From GCA-002708315 sp963676635 (GTDB lineage Bacteria > Bacteroidota > Bacteroidia > Bacteroidales > F082): a stretch of DNA of 64,000 nucleotides. Both the position numbers and the translations under genes were made by a program. The stretch is taken from NCBI GenBank assembly GCA_963676635.1, contig OY781105.1, positions 3,844,001 through 3,908,000 on the forward strand, written 5' to 3'. This document shows, one piece after another, positions 34,667 to 43,149 of the stretch. Under the pieces are notes generated by a model, which had not been told where the DNA came from, did not search any database, and worked only from the letters and a program-made list of their open reading frames with translations. How positions within the stretch are numbered: the stretch's first letter is position 1; each line of letters opens with the position of its first letter.

Positions 34667-36316
34667 CTACAAATCATAATACCTCCTGAATAAACTCGTT
34701 CTCAGTCCGAAATGTACCCACGAAGTAACAACCTTTCCATCATCATTAGTAGCTTTCCGGTAAGTATAACCCAAGGCGAAGTTAAGATTATATGCGGGGT
34801 TTACAAGGTAACTCACAGTAATATCGTGATATTGAACTGTAGTCTTCAAACCTTGTCCCACATAATTCCCATAATCATCAGCATGTGTGTTATACGACTC
34901 ATAGATATTATGGCCATAGTTAAGGCCATCCTCATCAAGGCCATACAGCGCATACTGGAACTCATAAGCAGCAAACCACCGTCCGCGGTTATATTTTATA
35001 AAACTAACACTCTCCCAGAAGTTCGCTCCCAGCGGGCTTGCCAGCGGCTGGTTATAATGCCCGTAGTTGGAGATAACATAACCATGGCTATACATATACG
35101 GCCTCGACCTGTTATATTCTGTTTGTAGATACAGTCCTGGCACTCCCAGTACATCGTACGATTTAACCCCCAGCTGGTACGACCATTTATTAGCCCACCA
35201 GCCATCACCGGCACGTATCTCATCAATTTTAAACTCATCAAGCATAAACTGTCCGTACAGCACCGTATGTTTACCAACGATATAACTGGCACCCATACCC
35301 AGAATAGCATTTCCGGCACTGCCTATTGAAAACTCCTGCGGCCTAAGGAAAATAATCGGACTGGCATAACTCCAGTCGAACCCCCTGTATCCGGCGCTAT
35401 CCTGCGCTGCCCATACAACGGCATCAAAAAGATTAATGGTAAGTCTGTTTGTAGCAGCCCAGCTAAGGTAGTGCATCACAGTATATTTTTTCGGGTAACC
35501 GAGAATAGGATCGTTGGTTCTTACATCCATCATCTGGTTGTACAACACAGTATATTTAATATTCCAGAAATCCACATTTATCTTTAAAAACGGATAGCTG
35601 AAAGCGTTGTCAGATAGTATCATTGATCTGTATCCATCGCCAAAGAAATTCTTACCCTGTCCCAGCACAAAGCTGAAATATTTCCCCGGGGTATACGACA
35701 GATAAGCCCCGGCATTGTTATAGTCAAAGCCTGTATTTACCGTCGAATGCAGTTTGCCTTGTCCGGGGATAACCCTCCATGTTTTTATCCATGACGTCAG
35801 ATAATTGGGGAAATCCGCCTGGTTTTCTCTCACGTAAGTGTAAAAAGCCACATCTTTACCCAGCTGGCCTTTGATCTCCAGCCCGCGAGTGTTAGTGTAG
35901 GTAGTCTTTTCTTCGTTAAACTCCCTGCCAACCTCAAAATCTACTACTGGATTGATAGCAAACCAGTAGTTGTCTCTTTTTAACTCTACCACATTGTTGT
36001 TAAGTAGCTTGTTGTGGAATTTCCTCTTCCATGTTTTGTTGGCTTTACGGATGGGGATATCGTTGAGAGTAACAATGCTATCGTAGTTTACCTTATCGGA
36101 GATCTCACCAATGTTCCATGCCTGGATAGATGTGTGAAACCTGAAATCCGGACTATACATAGCTTTTTGAAGATCGTAGTTATATTCCATATTCATGGGA
36201 ACATATAAAGACGTGCCTGTGGCAATATCTTTGGAAGACTGTGAAAATGAATTAGTGCTGCATAGAAATGTTGCTAACAAAATAAACGCAGGCAGAAGTA
36301 TGGGTTGTCGTTTCAT
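34667..36316 (-). CDS. Outer-membrane beta-barrel protein, Wzi/RemB-like
   Basis: The frame extends to 36571, but its first 85 codons translate repeat DNA; ATG 36316 (MKRQPILLPAFILLATF) starts a clear signal peptide ending FSQ and gives 549 residues. The body alternates aromatic strands as in 16-18-strand barrels. The block GQGKNFFGDGYRSMILSDNA, followed by YPFLKINVDFWNIKYTVLYNQ, matches capsule-assembly Wzi and gliding-related RemB-like proteins of Bacteroidota. The protein ends in an aromatic residue pattern (LFRRYYDL). It probably anchors or exports surface polysaccharide, which fits the exosortase and deacetylase genes around it. It follows the same strand as the exosortase gene, 180 bases upstream of it. 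Confidence 0.78.
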   Translation of the reverse strand: MKRQPILLPAFILLATFLCSTNSFSQSSKDIATGTSLYVPMNMEYNYDLQKAMYSPDFRFHTSIQAWNIGEISDKVNYDSIVTLNDIPIRKANKTWKRKFHNKLLNNNVVELKRDNYWFAINPVVDFEVGREFNEEKTTYTNTRGLEIKGQLGKDVAFYTYVRENQADFPNYLTSWIKTWRVIPGQGKLHSTVNTGFDYNNAGAYLSYTPGKYFSFVLGQGKNFFGDGYRSMILSDNAFSYPFLKINVDFWNIKYTVLYNQMMDVRTNDPILGYPKKYTVMHYLSWAATNRLTINLFDAVVWAAQDSAGYRGFDWSYASPIIFLRPQEFSIGSAGNAILGMGASYIVGKHTVLYGQFMLDEFKIDEIRAGDGWWANKWSYQLGVKSYDVLGVPGLYLQTEYNRSRPYMYSHGYVISNYGHYNQPLASPLGANFWESVSFIKYNRGRWFAAYEFQYALYGLDEDGLNYGHNIYESYNTHADDYGNYVGQGLKTTVQYHDITVSYLVNPAYNLNFALGYTYRKATNDDGKVVTSWVHFGLRTSLFRRYYDL

Positions 36317-36828
36317 ATATCTTACTTTGATTTGGTAAAAATAGAAAAATATTGGATTGGTTGTGGGGGTATAGGGACAAGGAAAAATGAAGAATGAAAA
36401 GTGAAAAATGAAAAGTGACAAGGTGACAAGGTGACAAAGGGACAAGGGGAACCTCCTGAGGCGGTCAGGCAGTGACAAGGGGAAAATGAAAAATGAAAAA
36501 TAAAAAAGACAGGGGAACAAAGTGAGAAAAACGCTCTGCTTACTATCCGCCGGTAGGCGGACACAGTTCACTATTCATCCGCCTGAGTCGGACACGGCCA
36601 CCATTCACCAAAATAAAAATGAAGAATGAAGAATGAAAAGTGACAGAGACACAAAGTGAGAAAAACGGTCTGCTCATCATCTGCCGGTAGGTGGACACTG
36701 CCATTATTTACTAATCACTATTAAATTTCATCAATCAAATAATAATTACAATTCTGTTTCTCTGATATTTTTGCCTTATCTCAGGTAAAGAATAATATTA
36801 ATTTAATGCACAATCTCCGGTATTTTAG
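36317..36828 (-). repeat. Repeat region, inverted copy of 17490-17700
   Basis: Bases 36380-36600 match 17490-17700 in reverse orientation, including both palindromes (CCTGAGGCGGTCAGG at 36456 and CCGCCGGTAGGCGG at 36548) and the CGTTTTT...TCTGC context. The right part is AT-rich spacer. No gene. Confidence 0.8.
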
Positions 36829-36836
36829 TAAATTTG
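36829..36836 (+). promoter_or_regulatory. -7 box TAAATTTG for the 36877 lipoprotein
   Basis: A TAnnTTTG match 41 bases before the ATG; no obvious -33 element. Confidence 0.45.
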
Positions 36837-36876
36837 AAGCCAAATAAAACAACTCTTTAAAATTAATCATAAAACA

Positions 36877-37185
36877 ATGAAAAAAGTTACATTGATAATC
36901 ATGTGCCTGGTGGTACTAGGTATAACAAGTTCATGCAAAAAAGATGAGTCAACATCTCCGGCAACCATTCACGTAGTTAATGAGTTATGGGTAAACTATG
37001 TAGTTTATGCCAATGGTACAGAGTTAGGGATAGTACCTAAAGAAGGAGAGGCCTTCTGGGATATTGACCCCGGCTTCTATTCGTTCAGAGCAGAAACAGA
37101 AAACTTAAATTTCTTGCTTGATGATGCTTACACAACCCAGAATGTTGAAGGAGGTCAGACTTTTCACTGGACACTAACGCAATAG
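36877..37185 (+). CDS. Small lipoprotein
   Basis: 102 residues with a signal sequence and lipobox ITSSC (Cys20) followed by KKDES, so a charged linker and probable surface lipoprotein. The mature part (ATIHVVNELWVNYVVYANGT, IDPGFYSFRAETENL) is strand-rich and Ig-like in rhythm. No family recognised. It stands alone with its own promoter; the next gene starts 88 bases later and is cytoplasmic. Confidence 0.75.
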   Translation: MKKVTLIIMCLVVLGITSSCKKDESTSPATIHVVNELWVNYVVYANGTELGIVPKEGEAFWDIDPGFYSFRAETENLNFLLDDAYTTQNVEGGQTFHWTLTQ

Positions 37186-37272
37186 TTTATGGAAAATTTT
37201 TCTAAATTGCATTCTGTATTATAAGAGTTAATTGTGCATCAGTAATAGTTTATAAAATATTAATGTAAGACA

Positions 37273-37854
37273 ATGACAAATAAAATATATCAGATTAAAA
37301 TCGAACTGAAAGGAAGTAAACCAAAAATTTGGAGACGGATATTGGTTTCTTCATCTTTATTGCTATCTGACTTTCATAAAGTAATACAGACAACAATGGG
37401 CTGGACTAATTCTCATTTACATCAATTTATCTCAAATAATACTTTCTATTTATTAAAGATGGATGATGATGATTTTTGGGATGAAATGGATAATGTTGAT
37501 TATTCGGATATGAAGATCTCAGATCTCCTGAAAAAGGAAGGTGATAAAATGATTTATGAGTATGACTTTGGTGATGCATGGGAACATAATATTATTCTTG
37601 AAAAGATTGATGTTGGTAAGGATGTAGATTTTATACCTGTGTGCATAAAGGGTAAGAATAGATGTCCTGTTGAGGACAGTGGTGGTGTTTGGGGTTATAG
37701 TGATATATTAAATGTTATAAATGATCCTAAGAATGATATGTATTCAGAGATAATGGAGTGGCTGCCTCCTGATTTTGATCCTACTTATTTTGATATAGAA
37801 GAAGTTAACGAACTGTTGCAGGAGGAAGACTTCGGCTGTTGGAGTTTGTTTTAA
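37273..37854 (+). CDS. Plasmid pRiA4b ORF-3 family protein
   Basis: 193 residues with the family order IYQIKIELKGSKPKIWRRI, LSDFHKVIQTTMGWTNSHLH, MIYEYDFGDAWEHNIILE and GKNRCPVEDSGGVWGY, then a C-terminal acidic tail. Members are cytoplasmic, widespread on chromosomes and mobile elements, and of unknown biochemical role. The final 77 bases of the gene (37771-37847) recur exactly at 39843-39919, indicating a recent local rearrangement. The gene itself appears intact. Confidence 0.88.
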   Translation: MTNKIYQIKIELKGSKPKIWRRILVSSSLLLSDFHKVIQTTMGWTNSHLHQFISNNTFYLLKMDDDDFWDEMDNVDYSDMKISDLLKKEGDKMIYEYDFGDAWEHNIILEKIDVGKDVDFIPVCIKGKNRCPVEDSGGVWGYSDILNVINDPKNDMYSEIMEWLPPDFDPTYFDIEEVNELLQEEDFGCWSLF

Positions 37855-38163
37855 AACGAGACAGGATACCAGGGAATAATTATGTAATTAAATTTCACGA
37901 CATTTTTAATATGTTCATCGAAATGGCTTTGCCTGGGTATTTTTGCCTGTTTCTACATATTTTAATCCGCCAATAGGAGAATGAAGGATGGATTTCCTGC
38001 CGTTTGTAGCGGGGAGATTCAACTGTATCGTTTTTCTTGTTTTTGCCATATGGCAAAGTTTATAAGGATTAGTTGATTAACTTGCTGATGATCACACAAC
38101 TTGTTAGTCGTGTTTTCTCTCTGTTTAATTTTCGCATTTCCCCTACTTAAGTTTCCCACAAAT
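37855..38163. other. Intergenic spacer, small palindrome only
   Basis: No gene. TTTGCCATATGGCAAA (about 38044-38059) is a perfect 16-bp palindrome, possibly a regulator site. The rest is unremarkable AT-rich sequence. Confidence 0.4.
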
Positions 38164-38198
38164 AAATTAGCACCCGCTGGGAACGAGTGCTAATTTTT
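38164..38198. terminator. Rho-independent terminator, possibly bidirectional
   Basis: AAATTAGCAC (38164-38173) and GTGCTAATTT (38187-38196) form a perfect 10-bp stem with a 13-base loop, followed by TTTCT. It lies between convergent genes, 310 bases after the pRiA4b gene and 113 bases after the minus-strand 38311 gene, and could serve either. Confidence 0.65.
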
Positions 38199-38310
38199 CT
38201 TGGGTCAAAAAAAAGAAGTCAAAACCTAATTTTAAGTGGTAAATGAGGGGGGAATTGGAAAATATCCTGTAATCATAACAAAAAGCAACTATTAAAGACC
38301 ATAACCGACA

Positions 38311-38940
38311 TTAAAATATATCATTTAAACTACCCTTTTTTGTACCAGATTTTATGGGTCTTACATATTCACTATGTCGATTGATAAGATCTTCAACAGT
38401 TGGATTATCAGGAATATACCTTACATACAGATTTAAATCATCATAAGTAGATAAAAGATTGCCATCACTATCAACAATGTCAACTTCAAACGAAGAAATC
38501 TTGTGATCAGGACAATACTTTTCAGCAATACACTCTAAAATCTCTCTTTTTTCAATATCAGAAATAATATGATCAGTATAGATTTTAGTTGCGCCAAAAA
38601 AGAAGATATTATTATAGAAATGAAGCTGCATTAAATACTTAAAATTTTTAACCCTGTACTTGTAATAATAAATGCTTTCGTTTTCAATAAAATAAAGTCC
38701 CTCCGTAATCTTATAATCCTCTTCACCGAAAACTGACTTTATAGATTTAATATTGATATCATTTAGGTTACAACCTTTAATCTGCAACTTTTTATGGGTT
38801 TTCAAAGTAGAATTACCATTAAGATGGCCGATTAACTTATTAAAATCCTGAACAGTCAGTAGCAGGTTTTCACGATGATAATAAGAAGCTCCAACCTTTT
38901 TTACAGGAGTATGTTTTGATGATCTGAATATAGCAGCCAT
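38311..38940 (-). CDS. Hypothetical protein, 209 residues, paired with the LytTR gene
   Basis: A cytoplasmic, aromatic-rich protein (YYHRENLLLTVQDFNKLIGH, FIENESIYYYKYRVKNFKYL, DIVDSDGNLLSTYDDLNLYV). No family recognised. AT-rich. It starts 100 bases after the LytTR gene on the same strand, and both have the 13-base string TTTTGAACCACTA just upstream of the ATG. It may therefore be controlled together with, or by, the LytTR protein. Confidence 0.65.
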   Translation of the reverse strand: MAAIFRSSKHTPVKKVGASYYHRENLLLTVQDFNKLIGHLNGNSTLKTHKKLQIKGCNLNDINIKSIKSVFGEEDYKITEGLYFIENESIYYYKYRVKNFKYLMQLHFYNNIFFFGATKIYTDHIISDIEKREILECIAEKYCPDHKISSFEVDIVDSDGNLLSTYDDLNLYVRYIPDNPTVEDLINRHSEYVRPIKSGTKKGSLNDIF

Positions 38941-39040
38941 AATGTACTATTAAATTTAGTGGTTCAAAAAGATACTTTCAATTTTTAAATAAATAAAGTA
39001 TAACTATATAATAAAATTGTACACACGTTTAAGATATCAG

Positions 39041-39439
39041 TCATTCAGTATGTACAAACAATTCTTTAATCAAATCAAAAACTTCCTTCTTCTTACGTGA
39101 AGCGATAGGTACAATTGAATCATTACTCATAACAATATAGGCACCATTCGACTTATTAATGCATTTTATATGTAAAATATTAATAAGATGCGACTTATGA
39201 GGTTTTATAAAATTGTAACTATTTAATTCCTTCTCATATGTATGGATGTTTCTGCTGGCACAAATTTCAGAGCCATCATCCAGATAAAAGTAAGTATATC
39301 CTTTATCAGCCATACACCTTATTATTGAGCTGATAGGTAAAAACAGGATATTATCAAAATTATAAATTATAAGCTTATCAATTTTATTATTGTTTAAATC
39401 ATAGTTATAATTTGAGACTTGATTGTTTTTAGCAGTCAT
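39041..39439 (-). CDS. Stand-alone LytTR DNA-binding protein
   Basis: 132 residues consisting almost wholly of a LytTR domain: DKLIIYNFDNILFLPISSII, YTYFYLDDGSEICASRNIHTYEKEL, NFIKPHKSHLINILHIK and SNDSIVPIASRKKKEV. There is no response-regulator receiver domain and no membrane span, so its signal input is not visible. LytTR proteins bind direct repeats upstream of target promoters. The neighbour at 38311 is the likeliest target because the two genes share an upstream 13-mer. Confidence 0.85.
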   Translation of the reverse strand: MTAKNNQVSNYNYDLNNNKIDKLIIYNFDNILFLPISSIIRCMADKGYTYFYLDDGSEICASRNIHTYEKELNSYNFIKPHKSHLINILHIKCINKSNGAYIVMSNDSIVPIASRKKKEVFDLIKELFVHTE

Positions 39440-39980
39440 AATAGTGGTTCAAAATTGAATAATTTACTAAGTTTAACCAAATCGTTGCAAATATTTCATA
39501 TGAAATCTCCCAGATATTTGCATTAATTAGGTTGCAATTTATTATATATAATTTTGTTTTGGCATTACAAATGTAGAAAATTTTTTATACGTCATATTCT
39601 TTTTATTTTAAATTTATTATATATTTGTTTAAAGTAACTATTTTGGAATTTTACGTAATAGAAGTTGAGTATAATTATTAAATAGTAGAGCCTGGATTCG
39701 TAGCTTTATATAGGATATTTCATTGATATCTGTAAATAATTTTCGTGATATACTTATTATCAAAGATTACCATGTTGTTTTATTCATAAATCCCTATGGC
39801 TTTTTTAGTTATTGTAGCGTAACGAAGCAATCCTTCTTTAGTGATTTTGATCCTACTTATTTTGATATAGAAGAAGTTAACGAACTGTTGCAGGAGGAAG
39901 ACTTCGGCTGTTGGAGTTTTTAATTAATATGATGAGTTAGAAAAAATGCCACATATCAACCAAAACTGTATAATAATAAA
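39440..39980. other. AT-rich spacer carrying a duplicated gene end
   Basis: No complete gene. The 67-codon frame 39723-39923 is a chance upstream stretch joined to the duplicated 3' end of the pRiA4b gene. The left part (39480-39700) is AT-rich and non-coding. Confidence 0.5.
39843..39919 (+). repeat. 77-bp exact duplicate of the 3' end of the pRiA4b ORF-3 gene
   Basis: Identical to 37771-37847 over 77 bases, in the same orientation. It encodes DFDPTYFDIEEVNELLQEED and a few more residues. The upstream part of the gene is not duplicated. The LytTR and 209-residue genes lie between the two copies. Confidence 0.92.
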
Positions 39981-41192
39981 TTACTTTACGTATTTTTTAT
40001 AAATATGGTCATAAAGAGATTGACCCTCTTCAGGATTAATACCACACTGTTTCGACAATGATACAATATCTGGCGTAATGCCGTTGTTAATATATGGTAT
40101 AAGTAATTCCATAAATTTATTTAGCTTGTCAACCATCTCATCATCTGAGTTTTCAGGATTAGTCACAGTGAAATCTTTTTCATATCGGTTTATGTCAAAC
40201 TTCTTTTTTAATATTTTCTCCATAACAAATAACATTGCAATAGTGAGAGAATAGTCTGGTTCCGGGTCGACATCAATACCTGCTTTTATTAATTGGTTGC
40301 TCATTTGTCTAAATCCATATTCTGTCATGGAATACCTATAGAGTATATTAGTCCTCTCAATAAAATAGGCAGAGGCAAAATGAGGAGGCCCTGCCATGTT
40401 TTTCATGGTGAATTGATATACTCCCTTGTTCCATTTCACAATAAAAGTTTTCTTTAGTTTCTCTGTATTTATATCATTTATCTCTTCTTCCGCAACAAAA
40501 TTTGCAAGAATATCATCACCTGTTCTAGTAACTGGTGTTTCCATTGTTAAGGCAAGCATAAAGAACGGCATAGGATCACTATAAACCAACTCCATTAATG
40601 ATTCATCGGAGTCAACTTTTACAGATAGCTCAGTGCCGAATATATAAATATCCTCAGCCGTAATTGATTTCATTGCGATTATAGCCCCGAAAGTCTCCCA
40701 ACATTCTCCATTGTAGCCGATTAGCATAAAGTACAGTGAGTTTTGATGACCTGAGTTACAATATTTTTCCATGCCTGGAGAGTATACCAGAAGCTCATCA
40801 CCCAGAAACTGATCTTCAATGAAAAAGAATTCTTTTTCAGGCTTCTCAACAATATGTGCAAAGGTATATCGCCATGGATGGTTTGACAGGAAATTAATAT
40901 ATTCGATGGTTTTTTTATCTTTTGATAGTATCTCAGGGTGATTCAGGTTCTTATGAATAGTCCCGTTTGCACGTAATGCATTTCCAACAATATATTCTGC
41001 CATTACTGAGGAAAAAAAATCTTCACCGAGCTTCTTGATAATGTGACTATACTTTTTGTAGTAATAACTCATTTTGCTCCCAGTCTTATCTCTGTGTGCA
41101 GCGAAGTTCATCAGAAAGTCATCAATTACTTTTTTGTTTATATCTCTGGATCTTTTGCAATGTTGCCTGATACTTGTATAATCTTTGCTCAT
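39981..41192 (-). CDS. Hypothetical cytoplasmic protein, 403 residues
   Basis: No recognised family, signal peptide or span. Segments such as FAHIVEKPEKEFFFIEDQFL, GYNGECWETFGAIIAMKSIT and PMPFFMLALTMETPVTRTGD are well ordered, and codon use is even along the gene, which supports it as real. The N-terminal 40 residues are basic (RQHCKRSRDINKKVIDDFL). It is preceded by a 163-residue gene on the same strand, 56 bases away, so the two may be co-transcribed. Confidence 0.65.
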   Translation of the reverse strand: MSKDYTSIRQHCKRSRDINKKVIDDFLMNFAAHRDKTGSKMSYYYKKYSHIIKKLGEDFFSSVMAEYIVGNALRANGTIHKNLNHPEILSKDKKTIEYINFLSNHPWRYTFAHIVEKPEKEFFFIEDQFLGDELLVYSPGMEKYCNSGHQNSLYFMLIGYNGECWETFGAIIAMKSITAEDIYIFGTELSVKVDSDESLMELVYSDPMPFFMLALTMETPVTRTGDDILANFVAEEEINDINTEKLKKTFIVKWNKGVYQFTMKNMAGPPHFASAYFIERTNILYRYSMTEYGFRQMSNQLIKAGIDVDPEPDYSLTIAMLFVMEKILKKKFDINRYEKDFTVTNPENSDDEMVDKLNKFMELLIPYINNGITPDIVSLSKQCGINPEEGQSLYDHIYKKYVK

Positions 41193-41248
41193 ATGGATAT
41201 GGTAGTAAATATAATAATTCGGGCATAAAAATAAAAAAGTAATTCGGA

Positions 41249-41740
41249 TCAGCCTTGCGAAGCAATAATAGGTATCATAACAACTACCATAACTGCAACC
41301 ATAGCCCTCGAATAATGTTCAATAATAGCTAAGGATGCTAATAGAAGTACTTCGTCGTCGCTATAAAATGTGGCTTCACCGTGGTTGCTTCTTGATCTGC
41401 CCACTACAACTTCACGGTAGTTGTGATGTATTGACCATTTTGTGTTAAAGAAGTTAGTATATGACCAATTGTAAGTTTCATTATTAAGTTGTATTTCAGC
41501 TTTGTTGCGCCATCCACTGTATTTTATTGTGCCTATAATTTTGTTTTGTTTGATGTTAATAATATCAGTAGTCTGAACAAAGAACCCCTTGGTAGTTAGT
41601 TGATAGCTATTATTATTCAAATCGGCTGTAAATGATGACGAGAAGGCTTTATTTGTTATTTGTCCTACATGCACTCTATTGCTGAAAATATGAGTTGTAT
41701 TGTTAAAGAACTTCTTCCTCCAGATATAATTTTTTTTCAT
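41249..41740 (-). CDS. Hypothetical protein with hydrophobic C-terminus
   Basis: 163 residues. The first ~125 are strand-rich with regular polar patterns (NSYQLTTKGFFVQTTDIINI, NKIIGTIKYSGWRNKAEIQL), faintly like the Tubby/LURP-one fold but not firmly so. The C-terminal ~40 residues form one or two spans (EVLLLASLAIIEHY, AMVAVMVVVMIPII). It could be a tail-anchored membrane protein. First gene of a likely pair with 39981. Confidence 0.6.
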   Translation of the reverse strand: MKKNYIWRKKFFNNTTHIFSNRVHVGQITNKAFSSSFTADLNNNSYQLTTKGFFVQTTDIINIKQNKIIGTIKYSGWRNKAEIQLNNETYNWSYTNFFNTKWSIHHNYREVVVGRSRSNHGEATFYSDDEVLLLASLAIIEHYSRAMVAVMVVVMIPIIASQG

Positions 41741-41762
41741 GTTTCAACATTGTTAAAATAAA

Positions 41763-41770
41763 CAAATATA
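41763..41770 (-). promoter_or_regulatory. -7 box TATATTTG for the 41740/41192 pair
   Basis: Minus-strand TATATTTG lies 23 bases before the ATG at 41740 and matches TAnnTTTG. Confidence 0.45.
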
Positions 41771-41853
41771 CAAATCCCTAAGTTATCCAGTCCCTCCAGT
41801 CCCTTCAGTCCCTCCAGTCCCTTCAGTCCCTCAAGTCTCTCAAGTCCCAAAAA

Positions 41854-43104
41854 TCACCACATCGACGCATTCCTGGTATTCTTATTATCATGTTGCGGCC
41901 TTGGCCAGTTTGTTGACGCCAGTGGTCCTTCACCTTGTATGCAAATCAAAGTACCCGGACGATAGCCACCATAAATATAAGTTTTTCCATCAGGAGCAAT
42001 AAGTGGTGCGCTCATGGAGTTACCAGTTGAAAAGGCTGTTCCCCATTCAAAATTGCCTTCCGAATCAAAACACTGGAAATTTTTATAGTTAAAATCAGCA
42101 CCACCCCAGCCAACGACAAATAGTTCGTTGTTGGAATTAATAGCAACGCCATGGGTGCCACTTAAACCATTATCAACCTGCCAAATTTTGCTTCCTGAGT
42201 AGTTATAACCTATCAGTCCGGTATTAAAAACAAAAGTGCAAATATTGCCATTAGGCGACATAGACATCAATCCCATGGAGGCAACCTTTGTATTGGCAAT
42301 AACACCATTAACCTGGTTAATAAAATAAAGCATGTCAGGCGAATGAGTTGAAGCAAGTATTTGTCCTTCAGAAGGCTTACTGATCAAATGACCTGCTGTA
42401 CCTTCAGGCAAAGCACATGTCCATATCATTGCACCGGTAGCCGGATCAAATGCCTGTACATTTGTAAGAGCCGGGTCACCATCTTTCCAGAAAACAGCAA
42501 GCAGGTTATTGGATGTAATCATTAAGTTAGTAGCATAATAGATAGTTTCGTGTGTGTATGACCACACTGTTTGGCCATTTTTCACAGCGAATAGAGCACG
42601 CTGATATGCACCTGATGCGATATTGGAGCAAAATATAGTATTGTCATTTCCAATTGTAAGATAACCAATTTGTGTGTGATGAGGATCAGGTGCTTCCCAT
42701 GTCCAGTTAAATGTTCCATCAGTGGGATTAATGGCATACAGCTTATAGTAACCCACAACATAGATTGTACCATCAGGGCCAATCATAACATCTGATGAAG
42801 CTGCCATGTGATCCAGTTCTTCTGATTCCCACAGTTGTACGCTGTCGGAACTAATTGCATATACTTTGGCAGGTTCCCATGTTACTGTCCCGCCACCTGT
42901 TACGCAATATATGGTGCCATCATTGCCAATGGCAGGGCAGGAGGTTATACCTTCTTCCGAACCTGTTTCCCATGTCCAAAGTACTTCTCCAACATTTGTT
43001 GGTGTTGGTGTTGGGTCATCACCATCTTCATTACAAGTAAGACCAGTAAACATCATAAAAGCGATAATAGCAGCGACTACTACACGAATATCCATATTTC
43101 TCAT
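41854..43104 (-). CDS. PQQ-like beta-propeller lipoprotein
   Basis: 416 residues with lipobox GLTC (Cys24), a proline-threonine linker (DPTPTPT) and then repeated blades of the PQQ-binding/BamB-like type: CPAIGNDGTIYCVTGGG, DVMIGPDGTIYVVGYYKLYA, YLTIGNDNTIFCSN, PLIAPDGKTYIYGG. Each pairs a pIGpDGTIY strand with a following A(L/I) x A strand. No enzymatic dehydrogenase domain accompanies it. It is probably a surface binding or scaffold protein. Single gene, with 9-bp CAGTCCCTT repeats directly after its stop codon. Confidence 0.82.
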   Translation of the reverse strand: MRNMDIRVVVAAIIAFMMFTGLTCNEDGDDPTPTPTNVGEVLWTWETGSEEGITSCPAIGNDGTIYCVTGGGTVTWEPAKVYAISSDSVQLWESEELDHMAASSDVMIGPDGTIYVVGYYKLYAINPTDGTFNWTWEAPDPHHTQIGYLTIGNDNTIFCSNIASGAYQRALFAVKNGQTVWSYTHETIYYATNLMITSNNLLAVFWKDGDPALTNVQAFDPATGAMIWTCALPEGTAGHLISKPSEGQILASTHSPDMLYFINQVNGVIANTKVASMGLMSMSPNGNICTFVFNTGLIGYNYSGSKIWQVDNGLSGTHGVAINSNNELFVVGWGGADFNYKNFQCFDSEGNFEWGTAFSTGNSMSAPLIAPDGKTYIYGGYRPGTLICIQGEGPLASTNWPRPQHDNKNTRNASMW

Positions 43105-43149
43105 AGCAAATTATTTAGTGTCAGGTGCTAATATATGAAATTTTTCAAT

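Noticed and set aside
34667..36571. N-terminal extension of the Wzi-like protein beginning MNCVRLPADSK
   Set aside because: The first 85 codons are an inverted copy of the repeat at 17490-17700; a proper signal peptide begins at Met 36316.
39723..39923. 67-residue gene
   Set aside because: Its second half is the duplicated end of the pRiA4b gene and its first half shows no coding pattern.
41249..41740. Tubby/LURP-one scramblase-like protein
   Set aside because: The strand pattern is suggestive, but I see no diagnostic motif, so it stays hypothetical.
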